64,000 nt of DNA from positions 1 through 64,000 of IMG/VR virus record IMGVR_UViG_3300044617_000389. One strand, written 5' to 3'. Below the pieces are notes generated by a model. It was given only the letters and a program-made list of their open reading frames with translations. It was not told where the DNA came from and made no database searches. Below are positions 1 through 8,870 of this stretch, one piece after another (the first letter of the stretch is position 1; each line of letters opens with the position of its first letter). The translations under genes and the position numbers were made by a program. This DNA is from a virus.

Positions 1-1
1 A

Positions 2-106
2 TTAAAGGTTATCACCCATTTATCAGAATGGTATTCACTAGCAACACCGGGGTGGTATCAAACATTTTGGCAAGATGATTTGCCGATACGCTTTGTTTTT
101 ACGTAG
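2..106 (+). CDS. 3' end of an unidentified gene (partial)
   Basis: An open frame runs in from the left edge and stops at a TAG at 104-106, giving a 34-residue C-terminal tail rich in aromatic residues (for example WYSLATPGWYQTFW). The composition looks like real protein rather than a chance frame, and it lies just ahead of the primase gene, so it is probably the end of an upstream replication-region gene. The family cannot be recognised from so short a piece. Confidence 0.45.
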   Translation, partial: LKVITHLSEWYSLATPGWYQTFWQDDLPIRFVFT

Positions 107-111
107 CAAGG

Positions 112-120
112 TGTTATAAT
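112..120 (+). promoter_or_regulatory. possible extended -10 promoter for the primase gene
   Basis: TGTTATAAT matches an extended -10 element (TGnTATAAT) and ends 6 nt before the GTG start of the primase gene. The -35 position (about 92-97) is poor. If used, transcription would begin at or next to the GTG codon. Seen motif, inferred function. Confidence 0.35.
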
Positions 121-126
121 TACAAT

Positions 127-1098
127 GTGTTTGATATACTTCAAATAGTTCCAGGAAAGAAAAGACTATCACAAAGCGGTTGGCATAGTTTCAACGCTGT
201 GTGTTGCCACTACCGAGGTCATGGTGCTGACAAGCGCGGCCGCGGTGGCATACACATGGATAGTGATAACTGGAGTTATCATTGTTTTAATTGTGGATTC
301 AAATGTGGGTTTATGTTGGGTAAACAACTCACTAAGAACACTCGCCAGTTACTGGCGTGGTGCGGCATGGATCCAGATGATATTAATAAGTATAGCCTAG
401 AAAGTTTGCAACACAAAGACTTGCTAGATTTTGTAAAGGCTAAACGCGAAAAGAAGAAAATTAAATTCAAAGAGATGGATTTGCCTGATGCAGAAGTTAT
501 CGATTCTGAAAATCCTAAACACCAAGTTTATGTAGATTATCTACGAGGTCGTAGGATAGATATAAGTAGATATCCTTTCATGTGTACTCCGGATGAAGAA
601 GGTAGGCAAGCCAATCGTATCATCATACCCTTCACTTTTGAAAATAAAATAGTGGGTCACACTAGTAGGTTCTTAGATGATCGAAAACCTAAATTTATCA
701 GCGAACAACAGAGTGGTTATCTATTTGGTTATGATTTGCAGAAGCCAGAATGGCAAGTATGTATTGTAGTTGAGGGTATATTTGATGCATTGAGTATAGA
801 TGGTTGCGCATTGACTACTAATGGTATCAACGAAGAACAGGCAGAGATATTGAGACGTTTGAATAGAAAGATCATAGTAGTTCCAGATCAAGATAAGAGT
901 GGTATGGATGTGATCAATCGCGCACTTGATTTTGGTTTTCAAGTTAGCATGCCTAATTGGGAACCGGGAATTAAAGACGTAAACGATGCAGTAATAAAAT
1001 ATGGCAAACTCGCTACATTACTAAGTATCTTGCAATCAGCGACTAATAGCAAAATAAAATTAGAGATTAAGAGGAAACAACTTGATAAACGACTATAA
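127..1098 (+). CDS. 61: DNA primase, T4 gp61-like
   Basis: Synthesises RNA primers for lagging-strand replication together with helicase gp41. The 323-residue length is close to T4 gp61. An N-terminal zinc-binding region has C26, C27, H28 and C53, C56, C60 (CFNCGFKC). The TOPRIM core is visible as VVEGIFDA with E216 and G217, then VVPDQDKSGM with D244 and D246. The start is a GTG; the next in-frame Met (residue 44) would remove the first half of the zinc site, so GTG is preferred. The gene overlaps the helicase gene by 17 bp, the usual primase-helicase pairing. Family call is firm; the start is moderately firm. Confidence 0.92.
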   Translation: MFDILQIVPGKKRLSQSGWHSFNAVCCHYRGHGADKRGRGGIHMDSDNWSYHCFNCGFKCGFMLGKQLTKNTRQLLAWCGMDPDDINKYSLESLQHKDLLDFVKAKREKKKIKFKEMDLPDAEVIDSENPKHQVYVDYLRGRRIDISRYPFMCTPDEEGRQANRIIIPFTFENKIVGHTSRFLDDRKPKFISEQQSGYLFGYDLQKPEWQVCIVVEGIFDALSIDGCALTTNGINEEQAEILRRLNRKIIVVPDQDKSGMDVINRALDFGFQVSMPNWEPGIKDVNDAVIKYGKLATLLSILQSATNSKIKLEIKRKQLDKRL

Positions 1099-2503
1099 CA
1101 TTGATGTACAGACATTGTTTCTGAGAATGATGGTCACGAACGCAGAACTTTATACTCGCGTGATGAACATCATGAATGCAGAAAACTTTGATCGTAGATT
1201 GCGACCGGTTGCAGAGTTCATAATAGATCATACTAAAAAATATAATGTCATGCCAGATCCTATACAGATTAAGGCAACGACTGATGTATCTACTGAACGA
1301 TTAGAGGAACTTGACGAAGGACATTATGATTGGTTCTTAGAAGAATTCGAAGCATTCACTAAGCGACAAGAACTTGAGAGGGCTATTCTTAAGAGTGCAG
1401 ACTTACTTGAGAAGGGCGAATATGGACCTGTAGAGAAACTGATCAAAGAAGCAGTTCAGATTTCTCTACAGAAGGATTTAGGTACTGATTACTTTGCTGA
1501 TCCTCGTAGTAGATTGATGGCACTAAAATCTAATAACGGTCAAAACAGCACAGGTTGGCCTATACTTGATCAGAAATTGTATGGTGGTTTCAATCGAGGT
1601 GAACTGCAAATCTTTGCAGGTGGATCAGGTTCTGGTAAGAGTTTGATCATGCAAAATCTTGCAGTTAATTGGGCACAAGCGGGACTTAGCGGAGTATACG
1701 TCACACTTGAATTGAGTGAAGGATTGTGTTCAATGCGTATTGATAGTATGATGACTGACACTAGTAGTCGCGAGATTTTTAAAGATATTGATAATGTTGA
1801 GATGAAAGTCAAGATGGTTGCTAAGAAGTCTGGTAACTTGCGCATCAAATATATGCCAGCACAAAGCAACGTCAATGATATCAGAGCATATGTCAAGGAA
1901 TTACAGATACAGACAGGCATGAAGGTTGACTTCTTGTGTATCGACTATCTTGATTTGATCATGCCAGTCAGCGCAAAAGTAAGTCCAAGCGACTTGTTCG
2001 TAAAGGATAAGTATGTATCTGAAGAACTTAGAAATCTAGCAAAGGAATTAAATGTCTTATTCGTCACAGCATCACAACTTAACAGATCAGCCGTTGAAGA
2101 GATCGAATTTGATCACAGTCATATCTCAGGTGGTATTAGTAAGATTAATACTGCGGACAATGTTTTTGGTATCTTTACTAGCCGTAGTATGCGTGAGCGT
2201 GGACTTTATCAGATTCAATTGATGAAGACACGTAGTAGTTCCGGGGTAGGTCAAAAAATCGAACTCAAATTTGACGTAGAAACATTACGAATCACAGATG
2301 ACGGATCCGATGATTCCTATAAGGTTCAGCCCTCAGGAGCGCAGTTAATGCAGAAAATCAAGACTACTAGCGAAGTAGGAACTACTCAGACTGCCGAGAA
2401 AACTGATCCTATAACAGGGGAGATAACTCCTGATTCAGGTAAGGTTGTACCCGACGTACAGAGCGCAAAACTCAAGAGTTTATTGGCGTCACTTAAGAAA
2501 TAA
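1082..2503 (+). CDS. 41: Replicative DNA helicase, T4 gp41-like (DnaB family)
   Basis: Hexameric 5'-3' helicase that unwinds the fork and recruits primase. The 473 residues match T4 gp41 in length. A RecA-type ATPase core begins with Walker A GGSGSGKS (about residues 180-187); VDFLCIDYLDLI is Walker B. The start is a TTG preceded by a good ribosome site (GAGGAAAC about 1071-1078), inside the end of the primase frame; the first in-frame ATGs are at codon 16 or later and would cut the N-terminal domain. The C-terminal 50 residues are low-complexity and T/P/K-rich. Confidence 0.93.
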   Translation: MINDYNIDVQTLFLRMMVTNAELYTRVMNIMNAENFDRRLRPVAEFIIDHTKKYNVMPDPIQIKATTDVSTERLEELDEGHYDWFLEEFEAFTKRQELERAILKSADLLEKGEYGPVEKLIKEAVQISLQKDLGTDYFADPRSRLMALKSNNGQNSTGWPILDQKLYGGFNRGELQIFAGGSGSGKSLIMQNLAVNWAQAGLSGVYVTLELSEGLCSMRIDSMMTDTSSREIFKDIDNVEMKVKMVAKKSGNLRIKYMPAQSNVNDIRAYVKELQIQTGMKVDFLCIDYLDLIMPVSAKVSPSDLFVKDKYVSEELRNLAKELNVLFVTASQLNRSAVEEIEFDHSHISGGISKINTADNVFGIFTSRSMRERGLYQIQLMKTRSSSGVGQKIELKFDVETLRITDDGSDDSYKVQPSGAQLMQKIKTTSEVGTTQTAEKTDPITGEITPDSGKVVPDVQSAKLKSLLASLKK

Positions 2504-2517
2504 AAGATCCTATTCCA

Positions 2518-2525
2518 GATAAATA
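2518..2525 (+). promoter_or_regulatory. late promoter box GATAAATA
   Basis: GATAAATAC resembles the T4 late promoter TATAAATA. It lies 16 nt before the ATG at 2542, with the ribosome site AAGGAAAG between them, and separates the replication genes from the virion-type genes downstream. Confidence 0.7.
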
Positions 2526-2541
2526 CTGTAAGGAAAGAACT

Positions 2542-2790
2542 ATGCAAAAGCGTACCCGTAGCCTTCTAGAAGAACTGGAATTGATCGGTAATAACCGTGA
2601 TATGAATCACATCATTGAGAGCAGGGCTCACAATGTTATTACCAGTGCCATTAATCTATTAGAATTAATCAATCGTCAATACTCCCCAGACAAAGCCGAA
2701 GTACTTGAGAAAAAACTATTAAGTGCTATCAAGGGCAAGGACGCGGCAAGGTTCGCTAAGTCACTGAGGAAGAAAGATGAGAATCAATGA
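2542..2790 (+). CDS. small conserved phage protein, unknown function
   Basis: 82 residues, highly charged and mostly helical (starts MQKRTRSLLEELELIG, many K/E/R). It sits behind a late promoter box and a strong ribosome site. The end overlaps the next ORF by 14 bp, suggesting translational coupling. No enzymatic motif is visible. The position suggests a virion or assembly role, but this is inference. Confidence 0.75.
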   Translation: MQKRTRSLLEELELIGNNRDMNHIIESRAHNVITSAINLLELINRQYSPDKAEVLEKKLLSAIKGKDAARFAKSLRKKDENQ

Positions 2791-3994
2791 GTTAAATACG
2801 TTCCAGAATCTCGCTAGAGGTCTGGCCGGTACAGTCGCATCAGCGCAAGGTACTAATACACAAGGTGTAGGTAGTGCTATGGCAAGAGCCAAGAAGTCAG
2901 GATTAAGTGCAGAAGATCAACTGGCACAGGATACATTCGTACAAAAATTCGTTAGTAGAGGTGCTAATGCGTTAAACACTGCTATTCAGCAGGGACTGGT
3001 AGACGTTGATTCAACTGATTTAGGAGCCGGTAATGCAACAGCACAACCCACTACGCCGAGCGCAGGAACAACACCTAGCGCACCTCAAGCAGGAGGAACA
3101 GCAACACAAGCCCCCGGTACTGCCGCAGGTGCCCAACCCGGTGCCGCCCCGCCAGTAAAGGCTGTACAGCCCGGAGGTAAAGCACCCGGTAATCAAGCAG
3201 TACCTACTGGTCAAAAGCAGGGAGCAGCCAAGCCAGAAATTGATGTCAATGTAGATAAGATTGTTAGCGCAATGAGAAAGTTACAGCCAGCCGGAACTAA
3301 ACCGCTTCCTCCAACATCAAAAATAGCACAAGAAATTACTAAGGATCTTGCAAATGTTGCCCTTAATAAGGATTACTTGATACGTGTAGGCGACAAGATT
3401 CTTAAGTTAGACAACGCTGGTTACGATGTTAAAAACTTGCACCAGCAGTTCATGGGTCAATATGCTAAGGGAAATAAGCAAAAAACTATTAGCGAAGATA
3501 GACTAGAAGAGATTTACAATAAGTTAACGTCAGTAGAAAGATTTAGAAACGCATTGAAGAAATCAGGATATGATCCTGATCTAGCGGTCAAGCGCATAGA
3601 GGCATTGATCGCAAAACAAAAGAAAGAAAGAGAAGATAGAGATAAGTTCTTAAGAACTAATGAAGGTATCATGGATAAGATCAAGGGCGTGTTTAAGCGT
3701 CCGGGTCAACCAGCAGCCGCAAGCACTGCCCCAGCACAAGGCGCAGCACCGGCAGCAGGTCAACCAGCAGCACCATCAGGTAAACCTAGCCTAGGCGCAT
3801 GGTTCCGCGATAATTTCATGAAGGGCTTCTTGAGAGGGATCAATTTAGGATCCTCACAGCAACAGGTTGATGACATACTAAAACGTATGCCACAAAGTTT
3901 AAAGGGTAAAACCTTGAACAAAGACTTGACTGATATAGCACAAATTGCTTGGGCTGTTTCAGACCAAGGTAGAAAACAAGACACTCAACCTTAA
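2777..3994 (+). CDS. probable virion-internal protein with packaging-type leader
   Basis: 405 residues. It begins MRINELNTF, which contains I3-N4-E5, an [I/L]-x-E site like those cut by the T4 prohead protease gp21. Two low-complexity A/P/Q/G/T-rich linkers (about residues 80-150 and 310-335) flank a helical, basic middle (about 160-300) and a globular C-terminus. Other genes in the window share the leader style. No catalytic motif is seen. The best reading is a packaged core or internal protein, possibly processed in the prohead; a scaffold role is an alternative. Confidence 0.6.
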   Translation: MRINELNTFQNLARGLAGTVASAQGTNTQGVGSAMARAKKSGLSAEDQLAQDTFVQKFVSRGANALNTAIQQGLVDVDSTDLGAGNATAQPTTPSAGTTPSAPQAGGTATQAPGTAAGAQPGAAPPVKAVQPGGKAPGNQAVPTGQKQGAAKPEIDVNVDKIVSAMRKLQPAGTKPLPPTSKIAQEITKDLANVALNKDYLIRVGDKILKLDNAGYDVKNLHQQFMGQYAKGNKQKTISEDRLEEIYNKLTSVERFRNALKKSGYDPDLAVKRIEALIAKQKKEREDRDKFLRTNEGIMDKIKGVFKRPGQPAAASTAPAQGAAPAAGQPAAPSGKPSLGAWFRDNFMKGFLRGINLGSSQQQVDDILKRMPQSLKGKTLNKDLTDIAQIAWAVSDQGRKQDTQP

Positions 3995-3995
3995 A

Positions 3996-5168
3996 ATGAA
4001 TTTCAATAACGAACAAGAATTCTTTCAGCATATTCGTGAAAGGATGCGTCAATTTGATCAGGATGCTTTGCGCCTAAAAGAAGGCAAGGGGCACCTCGAT
4101 CATCCAGAAGATTTAGTAGTATTAGGAGACGTTGCGGGTGCAAATCAAGCAGTTAATTCTATATTGGCTACTGCTAAGAATCCTAAAACAATCACTATTA
4201 AATGGGATGGGTATCCAGCGTTGATATTCGGTCATGGTCCAGACGGCAAATTCAGCATTATGGACAAACACATGTTTAATAAGAAAGACATGTCAGGTCG
4301 CAACGTACACAGCGCAGAAGAATTTATAGAATACGATAGAGCGAGGGGGGTGGATCGCGGTGAACTTAATACTCTCATTACAAACATATGGCCCGGTCTT
4401 GAAAAAGCAAGTCAAGGAACTAAGGGCTACTACTGGGGCGACTTGCTCTTCGGCAAACCTTTACAAGATCAAAAAGGTCTGTATAAGTTTAAAGCGAACC
4501 CTAACGGTATAGCGTATACAGTAGATGTCGATAGCGATATAGGTAAATTGATCACAGGTAAGACTGCGGGTATTGCTGTGCATCAGTTTATACCTGCTAA
4601 TGCCGCTACTACAGATGAATCAACACCATTGAATGGAACGATAGGGCAATTAAAGAATGATAGCGATGTCGCTATCATTCCTAGTGCTATGCCTATAGTT
4701 CCTAATGTAAAGTTAGATCAAGGCTTAGTCAATGACGCTAAGGCTGCTATACGTCAACATGGTCCTGCTGTGCAAAAACTAATGCAAGCACCGCAGGCTA
4801 GAAATACATTCAATCAACTATTCACTACATATATCAATAAGAAAATCGTCTCGGGCGATCTAAATGACATGGCTTCTGGATTCATGGATTATTTTGAGAC
4901 TAGACCCATGACTCCTACTATGAAGCAAAAACTATCAGATCATATCAATGCTAACAAAGCAGGGGTGCAGGGTCTGTTTAGCATATGGGTGGCTATCTAT
5001 AATCTTAAGAATCAAGTCGTACAACAACTAGCACAGCAAGCAGAACAAAGCCCCGTCAAAGGCTATCTACAGAGTGGCCAGCAAAGTCAAGAAGGTTTTG
5101 TGTCAAATGGTTTGAAATTTGTAGATAGAATGGGCTTCAGCCGTCAAAATCTTGCTGGCCAACGCTAG
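3996..5168 (+). CDS. nucleotidyltransferase/ligase-fold-like phage protein (DUF6267-like)
   Basis: 390 residues from the ATG at 3996, which follows the upstream stop directly; an earlier in-frame start at 3945 would overlap the previous gene by 50 bp. The centre contains TITIKWDGYPALIFG, resembling motif I (KxDG) of the nucleic-acid ligase and capping-enzyme superfamily, followed by GYYWGDLLFG and NGIAYTV, whose order could correspond to later ligase motifs. I associate this pattern with the phage family DUF6267 from memory. No ligase OB domain is evident; the C-terminal part is Q-rich and helical. Ligase activity is only a hypothesis. Confidence 0.6.
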   Translation: MNFNNEQEFFQHIRERMRQFDQDALRLKEGKGHLDHPEDLVVLGDVAGANQAVNSILATAKNPKTITIKWDGYPALIFGHGPDGKFSIMDKHMFNKKDMSGRNVHSAEEFIEYDRARGVDRGELNTLITNIWPGLEKASQGTKGYYWGDLLFGKPLQDQKGLYKFKANPNGIAYTVDVDSDIGKLITGKTAGIAVHQFIPANAATTDESTPLNGTIGQLKNDSDVAIIPSAMPIVPNVKLDQGLVNDAKAAIRQHGPAVQKLMQAPQARNTFNQLFTTYINKKIVSGDLNDMASGFMDYFETRPMTPTMKQKLSDHINANKAGVQGLFSIWVAIYNLKNQVVQQLAQQAEQSPVKGYLQSGQQSQEGFVSNGLKFVDRMGFSRQNLAGQR

Positions 5169-5194
5169 CCAAACCAACATTTTTTTGTGCCAGG

Positions 5195-5225
5195 CATAAA
5201 TAATAGTATGAGACAGTAGGTCTCA
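5195..5225 (+). promoter_or_regulatory. late promoter box with 5' mRNA hairpin
   Basis: CATAAATA at 5195-5202 predicts a start about 6 nt downstream (near 5208). A perfect 6-bp hairpin (TGAGAC, 5-nt loop, GTCTCA; 5209-5225) follows at once, so it would be the very 5' end of the message. Ribosome site TAGGAG lies at 5232-5237. Confidence 0.6.
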
Positions 5226-5245
5226 CAACATTAGGAGATTTTAAA

Positions 5246-5626
5246 ATGGCACAATTTACAAGAGTTAATGGTGATCTTAAGCCAGTTCTATGGTTAGATC
5301 AGCCAGATTACACAAATTCAGGCGTTAACGCAGTTTCTTCAGCCTTGACAGTTCAGCCACAAGGTCCAAAGTTGGACTTCTTCACTGCAACTGCAAACGG
5401 TGCTTTGACAACTACACAAGTTAACTCAGCAATTCAAGCGATTCAGCAATTAGCAACTATCCACATCTATGAGTATACAGACGCAGCTAACGACACATTA
5501 GCATTCGCTATATACCCAACTGGTGCATGGACACCTGCTGCTCTAGTATTAGCACTAGAGAACGCAGATGGTCCCGCTTGGGCAAATGCTGTAACTGTAG
5601 CATCATCAGCAACTTTCACTAACTAA
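5246..5626 (+). CDS. small beta-rich structural protein
   Basis: 126 residues, acidic and rich in A, T, Q, N and V, with few charges, the composition of a decoration or fibre-like virion protein. It is monocistronic: its own late promoter, a 5' hairpin, a strong ribosome site (TAGGAG) and a strong intrinsic terminator immediately downstream. That arrangement suggests high late expression. No family is recognised; a capsid or tail decoration protein is a reasonable inference. Confidence 0.75.
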   Translation: MAQFTRVNGDLKPVLWLDQPDYTNSGVNAVSSALTVQPQGPKLDFFTATANGALTTTQVNSAIQAIQQLATIHIYEYTDAANDTLAFAIYPTGAWTPAALVLALENADGPAWANAVTVASSATFTN

Positions 5627-5652
5627 TCATTAGTTTAAGTTAACAAACAAAG

Positions 5653-5683
5653 GACCCGAGATTTATTCTCGGGTCTTTTTTTT
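5653..5683 (+). terminator. intrinsic terminator
   Basis: Perfect 8-bp stem GACCCGAG / CTCGGGTC with a 7-nt loop followed by eight T residues. Confidence 0.93.
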
Positions 5684-5685
5684 GC

Positions 5686-5693
5686 CTTAAATA
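5686..5693 (+). promoter_or_regulatory. late promoter box, predicted leaderless start
   Basis: CTTAAATA ends 6 nt before the ATG at 5699. With T4 late-promoter geometry (start about 6 nt after the box) the mRNA would begin at the A of the start codon. No ribosome site is present between box and ATG. Confidence 0.5.
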
Positions 5694-5698
5694 ACAAC

Positions 5699-6151
5699 AT
5701 GCACAGGATTTCCTGCTATACGTTATTTGACATTACAAAGACAGGTGTATTGAATCGCGCAAGGCCGGGGGATGATGTAAAAGATGTGAATGATTGGTAT
5801 AGAAATCGCAACACACAATGCAATTTTGATACTATATTGCAAGTTATATCATTGCGAGCCCAGCCCGATGTCATCAACGATCCTGTGCGGTTAGAGATTG
5901 ATTTAGATAAAGAGTCATATTTCGGAACTATGCTACAAGAAGATATCAGAGTTCCTGTATGGAAGTTTGATTTTGAAGTACAGCATAATCGTGTGTTTGA
6001 AGATGGAATTTCTGATTTAGGATCATTATATAAAGATTGTGACGGGGTGCCCATGATTCAATGTGATAGTCAATGGCACAAGTCAGGACAAAAACTTGAT
6101 ATAACTTTGGAAAAAAGGAACATATATTTTGTTAAATATGAATATGAATAA
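5699..6151 (+). CDS. conserved T4-like phage protein, unknown function
   Basis: 150 residues starting MHRISCYTLFDITKTGV. The protein is globular with W- and F-rich segments (VWKFDFEV) and no metal or nucleotide motif. From memory, proteins with this start occur in other marine T4-like phages, always unassigned. The gene has its own late box and no visible ribosome site. Its end overlaps the start of the next gene. A structural or assembly function is likely but unproved. Confidence 0.75.
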   Translation: MHRISCYTLFDITKTGVLNRARPGDDVKDVNDWYRNRNTQCNFDTILQVISLRAQPDVINDPVRLEIDLDKESYFGTMLQEDIRVPVWKFDFEVQHNRVFEDGISDLGSLYKDCDGVPMIQCDSQWHKSGQKLDITLEKRNIYFVKYEYE

Positions 6152-6596
6152 GTCTTATCTAGCGAACAAGATAAAGGACATGTTTATCGTCAAGGAGTAT
6201 GACGGTAGTTATAACCTTTTTGGCACCTATATAATAAACCCTGAAAAGACCGGTATATTCAAGGTTGTCAATATGCTAGATCCATATGCAGAACAAATAG
6301 AATTTTCCACACTTAAATATGCAGTAACCTATTGTGTGTTTGAGAAGAATCGAAAAGATAAAGAGACCAAAAGACTTAAAGAATTAGATCGCTACATAGG
6401 CGGTTTAGAAGTATCTATAGCACAGCACAAAAAGCTGATGAATAGCAGGGATATTCCTGATAAGTTTATCTATCTAGCAAAATTGTTAGAAGACCAACTT
6501 AGAAGGAAAAATGCTTTGAAAGAGATAGAAGCATATGCATCTATGTCCAAGCATATACAGACTAAAAAGTATCAAGAATCTAAGGATGAAAAGTAA
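6138..6596 (+). CDS. conserved helical phage protein, unknown function
   Basis: 152 residues from ATG 6138 (ATG 6144 or TTG 6129 are alternatives). An N-terminal globular part (about 1-70) is followed by a long charged helical region rich in K, E, R and L (about 75-150) that may form a coiled coil. It overlaps the preceding gene, so translation is probably coupled. No catalytic motif is visible. Confidence 0.7.
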   Translation: MNMNKSYLANKIKDMFIVKEYDGSYNLFGTYIINPEKTGIFKVVNMLDPYAEQIEFSTLKYAVTYCVFEKNRKDKETKRLKELDRYIGGLEVSIAQHKKLMNSRDIPDKFIYLAKLLEDQLRRKNALKEIEAYASMSKHIQTKKYQESKDEK

Positions 6597-6605
6597 CAGA
6601 TTCTT

Positions 6606-6613
6606 GATAAATA
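6606..6613 (+). promoter_or_regulatory. late promoter box GATAAATA
   Basis: GATAAATA followed by a 25-nt spacer to the ATG at 6639, with a weak GGGA ribosome site. Confidence 0.65.
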
Positions 6614-6638
6614 TAACTATTAATGTGGGATTTTAACC

Positions 6639-7346
6639 ATGAGACTCAATGAACTAGATAAAACAAACGTAGCAGAACAAGCCCTTAAGGCTAATTTCGA
6701 TGTCAACCTTGACATGTCAAGATTGAATCGCGCACAAACTAAAGCCATGATGGAACGAGTATTCGGTCTCATCAAAGAGGCTAAAGCAAGCCCTGATTTC
6801 TACAAGAATCATGCTAGCCCTTCATACATGAAATTAGTATTCATGGCTCAGGCACTTACTGAGCATTACAAGAATACTAAGGCTGCTAGAATAGTTGTTG
6901 AGAATGAAGAAGTCGAAAAATCACAGGTCATCTTGGCAGCACAAGATATGCTTGACAGCATTCAAAAGATGATCGAAGAAGTTAACGACATGTTAGTTAA
7001 AGAACTACCTGCATTAGCAGATAGTATTCAATCAGAAATCGGTGTAGAACAGTCTGGTACATTCAACCAAGTAGCAAGCCAAGCCTTGACTACTTTGAAT
7101 CAAACACTAAGCCAGACTAAGAGTGAGATGAAGAACGCCATGAATGCATTGACTGGCGTTGGTAGTCCAGAAGCACTAGGTGCACCTCCTGCAGGCGGTG
7201 AAGAAATGGCAGTGACTGACGTTGCAGCCACATCAGGTCCCGGCGGCGAAGAAGTAGTCGGTGCTGAAATGGGTGCTGAAGTTTCCCCGGACTTAGAAGA
7301 ACCAGAATCTGAACCAGCAGGCGGAGTTGGTCGCGAGTTGAGGTAA
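6639..7346 (+). CDS. probable prohead core or internal protein with packaging-type leader
   Basis: 235 residues. The N-terminus MRLNELDKT carries L3-N4-E5, a gp21-like cleavage site. The middle is long-helical and amphipathic (about residues 15-170), and the last 60 residues are very acidic and rich in E, G, P and A. A helical, acidic protein without cysteine is typical of T4-type core or scaffold proteins. It is translated just ahead of another leader-bearing protein (7348). No direct family match; scaffold-like role inferred. Confidence 0.65.
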   Translation: MRLNELDKTNVAEQALKANFDVNLDMSRLNRAQTKAMMERVFGLIKEAKASPDFYKNHASPSYMKLVFMAQALTEHYKNTKAARIVVENEEVEKSQVILAAQDMLDSIQKMIEEVNDMLVKELPALADSIQSEIGVEQSGTFNQVASQALTTLNQTLSQTKSEMKNAMNALTGVGSPEALGAPPAGGEEMAVTDVAATSGPGGEEVVGAEMGAEVSPDLEEPESEPAGGVGRELR

Positions 7347-7347
7347 A

Positions 7348-7686
7348 ATGCACCTCTACGAGTTAGTCAATGATCCTAAACTTGTTAAGTTGATTGCGGC
7401 AGTCGATCAACTTAACACCGCATTGGATAGCAAAAGAATTACAGATAATTGGACTATTGACAAACTTCTCACATATTTTAGAAAATTTGATCTAACGCTA
7501 TCTAGAGACGATTTGTATTCTATGATACAAACGAAACCTCTTAAAAATGTAGTTAGCAATATCGAAGGTGACACTGTTGTGTTCAAAGGATTACCGCAAC
7601 AACCACAACAGACTGAAGCACCTCCGCCCGAGCAGAGTCAAGAAGTAGTAGCACAAATGGCTAAATCAGCCATGAATAAATCTTGA
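7348..7686 (+). CDS. small probable internal virion protein with packaging-type leader
   Basis: 112 residues starting MHLYELVNDP, with L3-Y4-E5 as a possible prohead protease site. A compact helical domain (about 10-80) is followed by a P/Q/E-rich tail. It begins 2 bp after the upstream stop. Function unknown; grouped with the leader-bearing set by its N-terminus and late context. Confidence 0.65.
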   Translation: MHLYELVNDPKLVKLIAAVDQLNTALDSKRITDNWTIDKLLTYFRKFDLTLSRDDLYSMIQTKPLKNVVSNIEGDTVVFKGLPQQPQQTEAPPPEQSQEVVAQMAKSAMNKS

Positions 7687-7687
7687 T

Positions 7688-8845
7688 GTGAAATTTATAG
7701 TTTTAGATTTAACAACCGGCAAGATAAGAAATACTCCTGTAGTATATCTTTCAACATATTTGGAAGATCATGGTTGTACGCAAGTCTTAGAAAAACCAGA
7801 CAATGAATTCTATTTGATTATAGGATGCATCCAACTTATGCGTTGGTATAATAATTCACATACTTACAAAGACATCGAAATCATTAACGATGTTAAAAAT
7901 AATAAAGCCGGCTTAATTTTAACAACAAATGTAGACTCATTTGGATTATTACCAGTTGTACATCGTGAACGAGATCCGGGAGGATATTATAATAACATCA
8001 CAAAGTATAACATCGTTGAGAATGTAAATATCGGATGTGACTCTTTAGGTATCGATTCTAAGTCTGTCATATACATAGATACTAATTATAAGATACATGA
8101 TTTATTCAAAAAACATGGCTTGTCTGCATTCTGGAATAACATCTTTGAAAAACTCATGCCTCCTATAGATTTGAATACGATTATTCAAGATATAAAAAAC
8201 AAAAAAGACAGAGAGAAGAAATTTTTATACTTGGGCGGTAAGGGCAGAATTCATAGACTTCCTTTTGTGAATGAGTTATTAAAGATACCTGACTTTAAAA
8301 ATGATTCTTTCTTATCTACGGGTGGCGGTAACTTTATAGATTTTTTTACCAAGGAACAAAAATGCATAGACGACATAGTTTTAGACATAGAAGATATCAG
8401 AGACATACCTGAAAATTTATGTCTTGCCAATAACAATTATCATGTCAAATCATATGTTAATATAATACCTATGAGTTATTTTTATTTGGATCACACCCAC
8501 TTAGAAATAAACGAAAAACTTTTTAAGCCGATCATAAATTTCCAGCCATTTTTAATATTGGGACAAATAGGAACTCTACGTGTGATGCATCAGTTGGGTT
8601 ATAAAACATTTGATAACTGGATAGATGAATCATACGATACTACTATGAATGATGATGAACGATTCATAAAGGTATTGAACGAAGTAAAAAGAATATCTAA
8701 GATGAGTACTATAGAACTCAATGACATGCTTTTAGACATGCTGCCAACATTAGAATATAATGCGAACCTGCACAGGACTAGATATCTTCAGAAAGATTAT
8801 TCGATATTGGATAGAATATTAAACAAATTTAACCAATCAAGATGA
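7688..8845 (+). CDS. glycosyltransferase-like protein A
   Basis: 385 residues from a GTG 2 bp after the previous stop. The C-terminal third has the signature EKLFKPI, QPFLILG, LGYKTFDNWIDESYD and a D-rich segment before R. The same pattern (EKxxxxI, PF(I/L), GYxTF, W/Y-I-D/N-E-x-Y-D) recurs in the genes at 21638 and 60125. This resembles the acceptor/donor C-terminal region of exostosin-like and related glycosyltransferases. The substrate is unknown; virion or host-surface glycan modification is possible. No DxD motif can be assigned with confidence. Confidence 0.5.
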   Translation: MKFIVLDLTTGKIRNTPVVYLSTYLEDHGCTQVLEKPDNEFYLIIGCIQLMRWYNNSHTYKDIEIINDVKNNKAGLILTTNVDSFGLLPVVHRERDPGGYYNNITKYNIVENVNIGCDSLGIDSKSVIYIDTNYKIHDLFKKHGLSAFWNNIFEKLMPPIDLNTIIQDIKNKKDREKKFLYLGGKGRIHRLPFVNELLKIPDFKNDSFLSTGGGNFIDFFTKEQKCIDDIVLDIEDIRDIPENLCLANNNYHVKSYVNIIPMSYFYLDHTHLEINEKLFKPIINFQPFLILGQIGTLRVMHQLGYKTFDNWIDESYDTTMNDDERFIKVLNEVKRISKMSTIELNDMLLDMLPTLEYNANLHRTRYLQKDYSILDRILNKFNQSR

Positions 8846-8870
8846 CATTCGGTATGATTAGTGATATTAT
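8842..8870 (+). promoter_or_regulatory. candidate sigma-70-type promoter for the Fe-S carrier operon
   Basis: ATGACA (8842-8847), a 17-nt spacer and TATTAT (8865-8870), each one mismatch from consensus. Ribosome site AAGGAAT follows at once and the ATG is at 8885. Confidence 0.5.

Noticed and set aside
1570-1920. 116-codon reverse open frame within the helicase gene
   Set aside because: Lies opposite the conserved ATPase core of gp41; a shadow frame.
3945-3995. Earlier in-frame start for the ligase-like gene
   Set aside because: It would overlap the previous gene by 50 bp; the ATG at 3996 directly follows that gene's stop.
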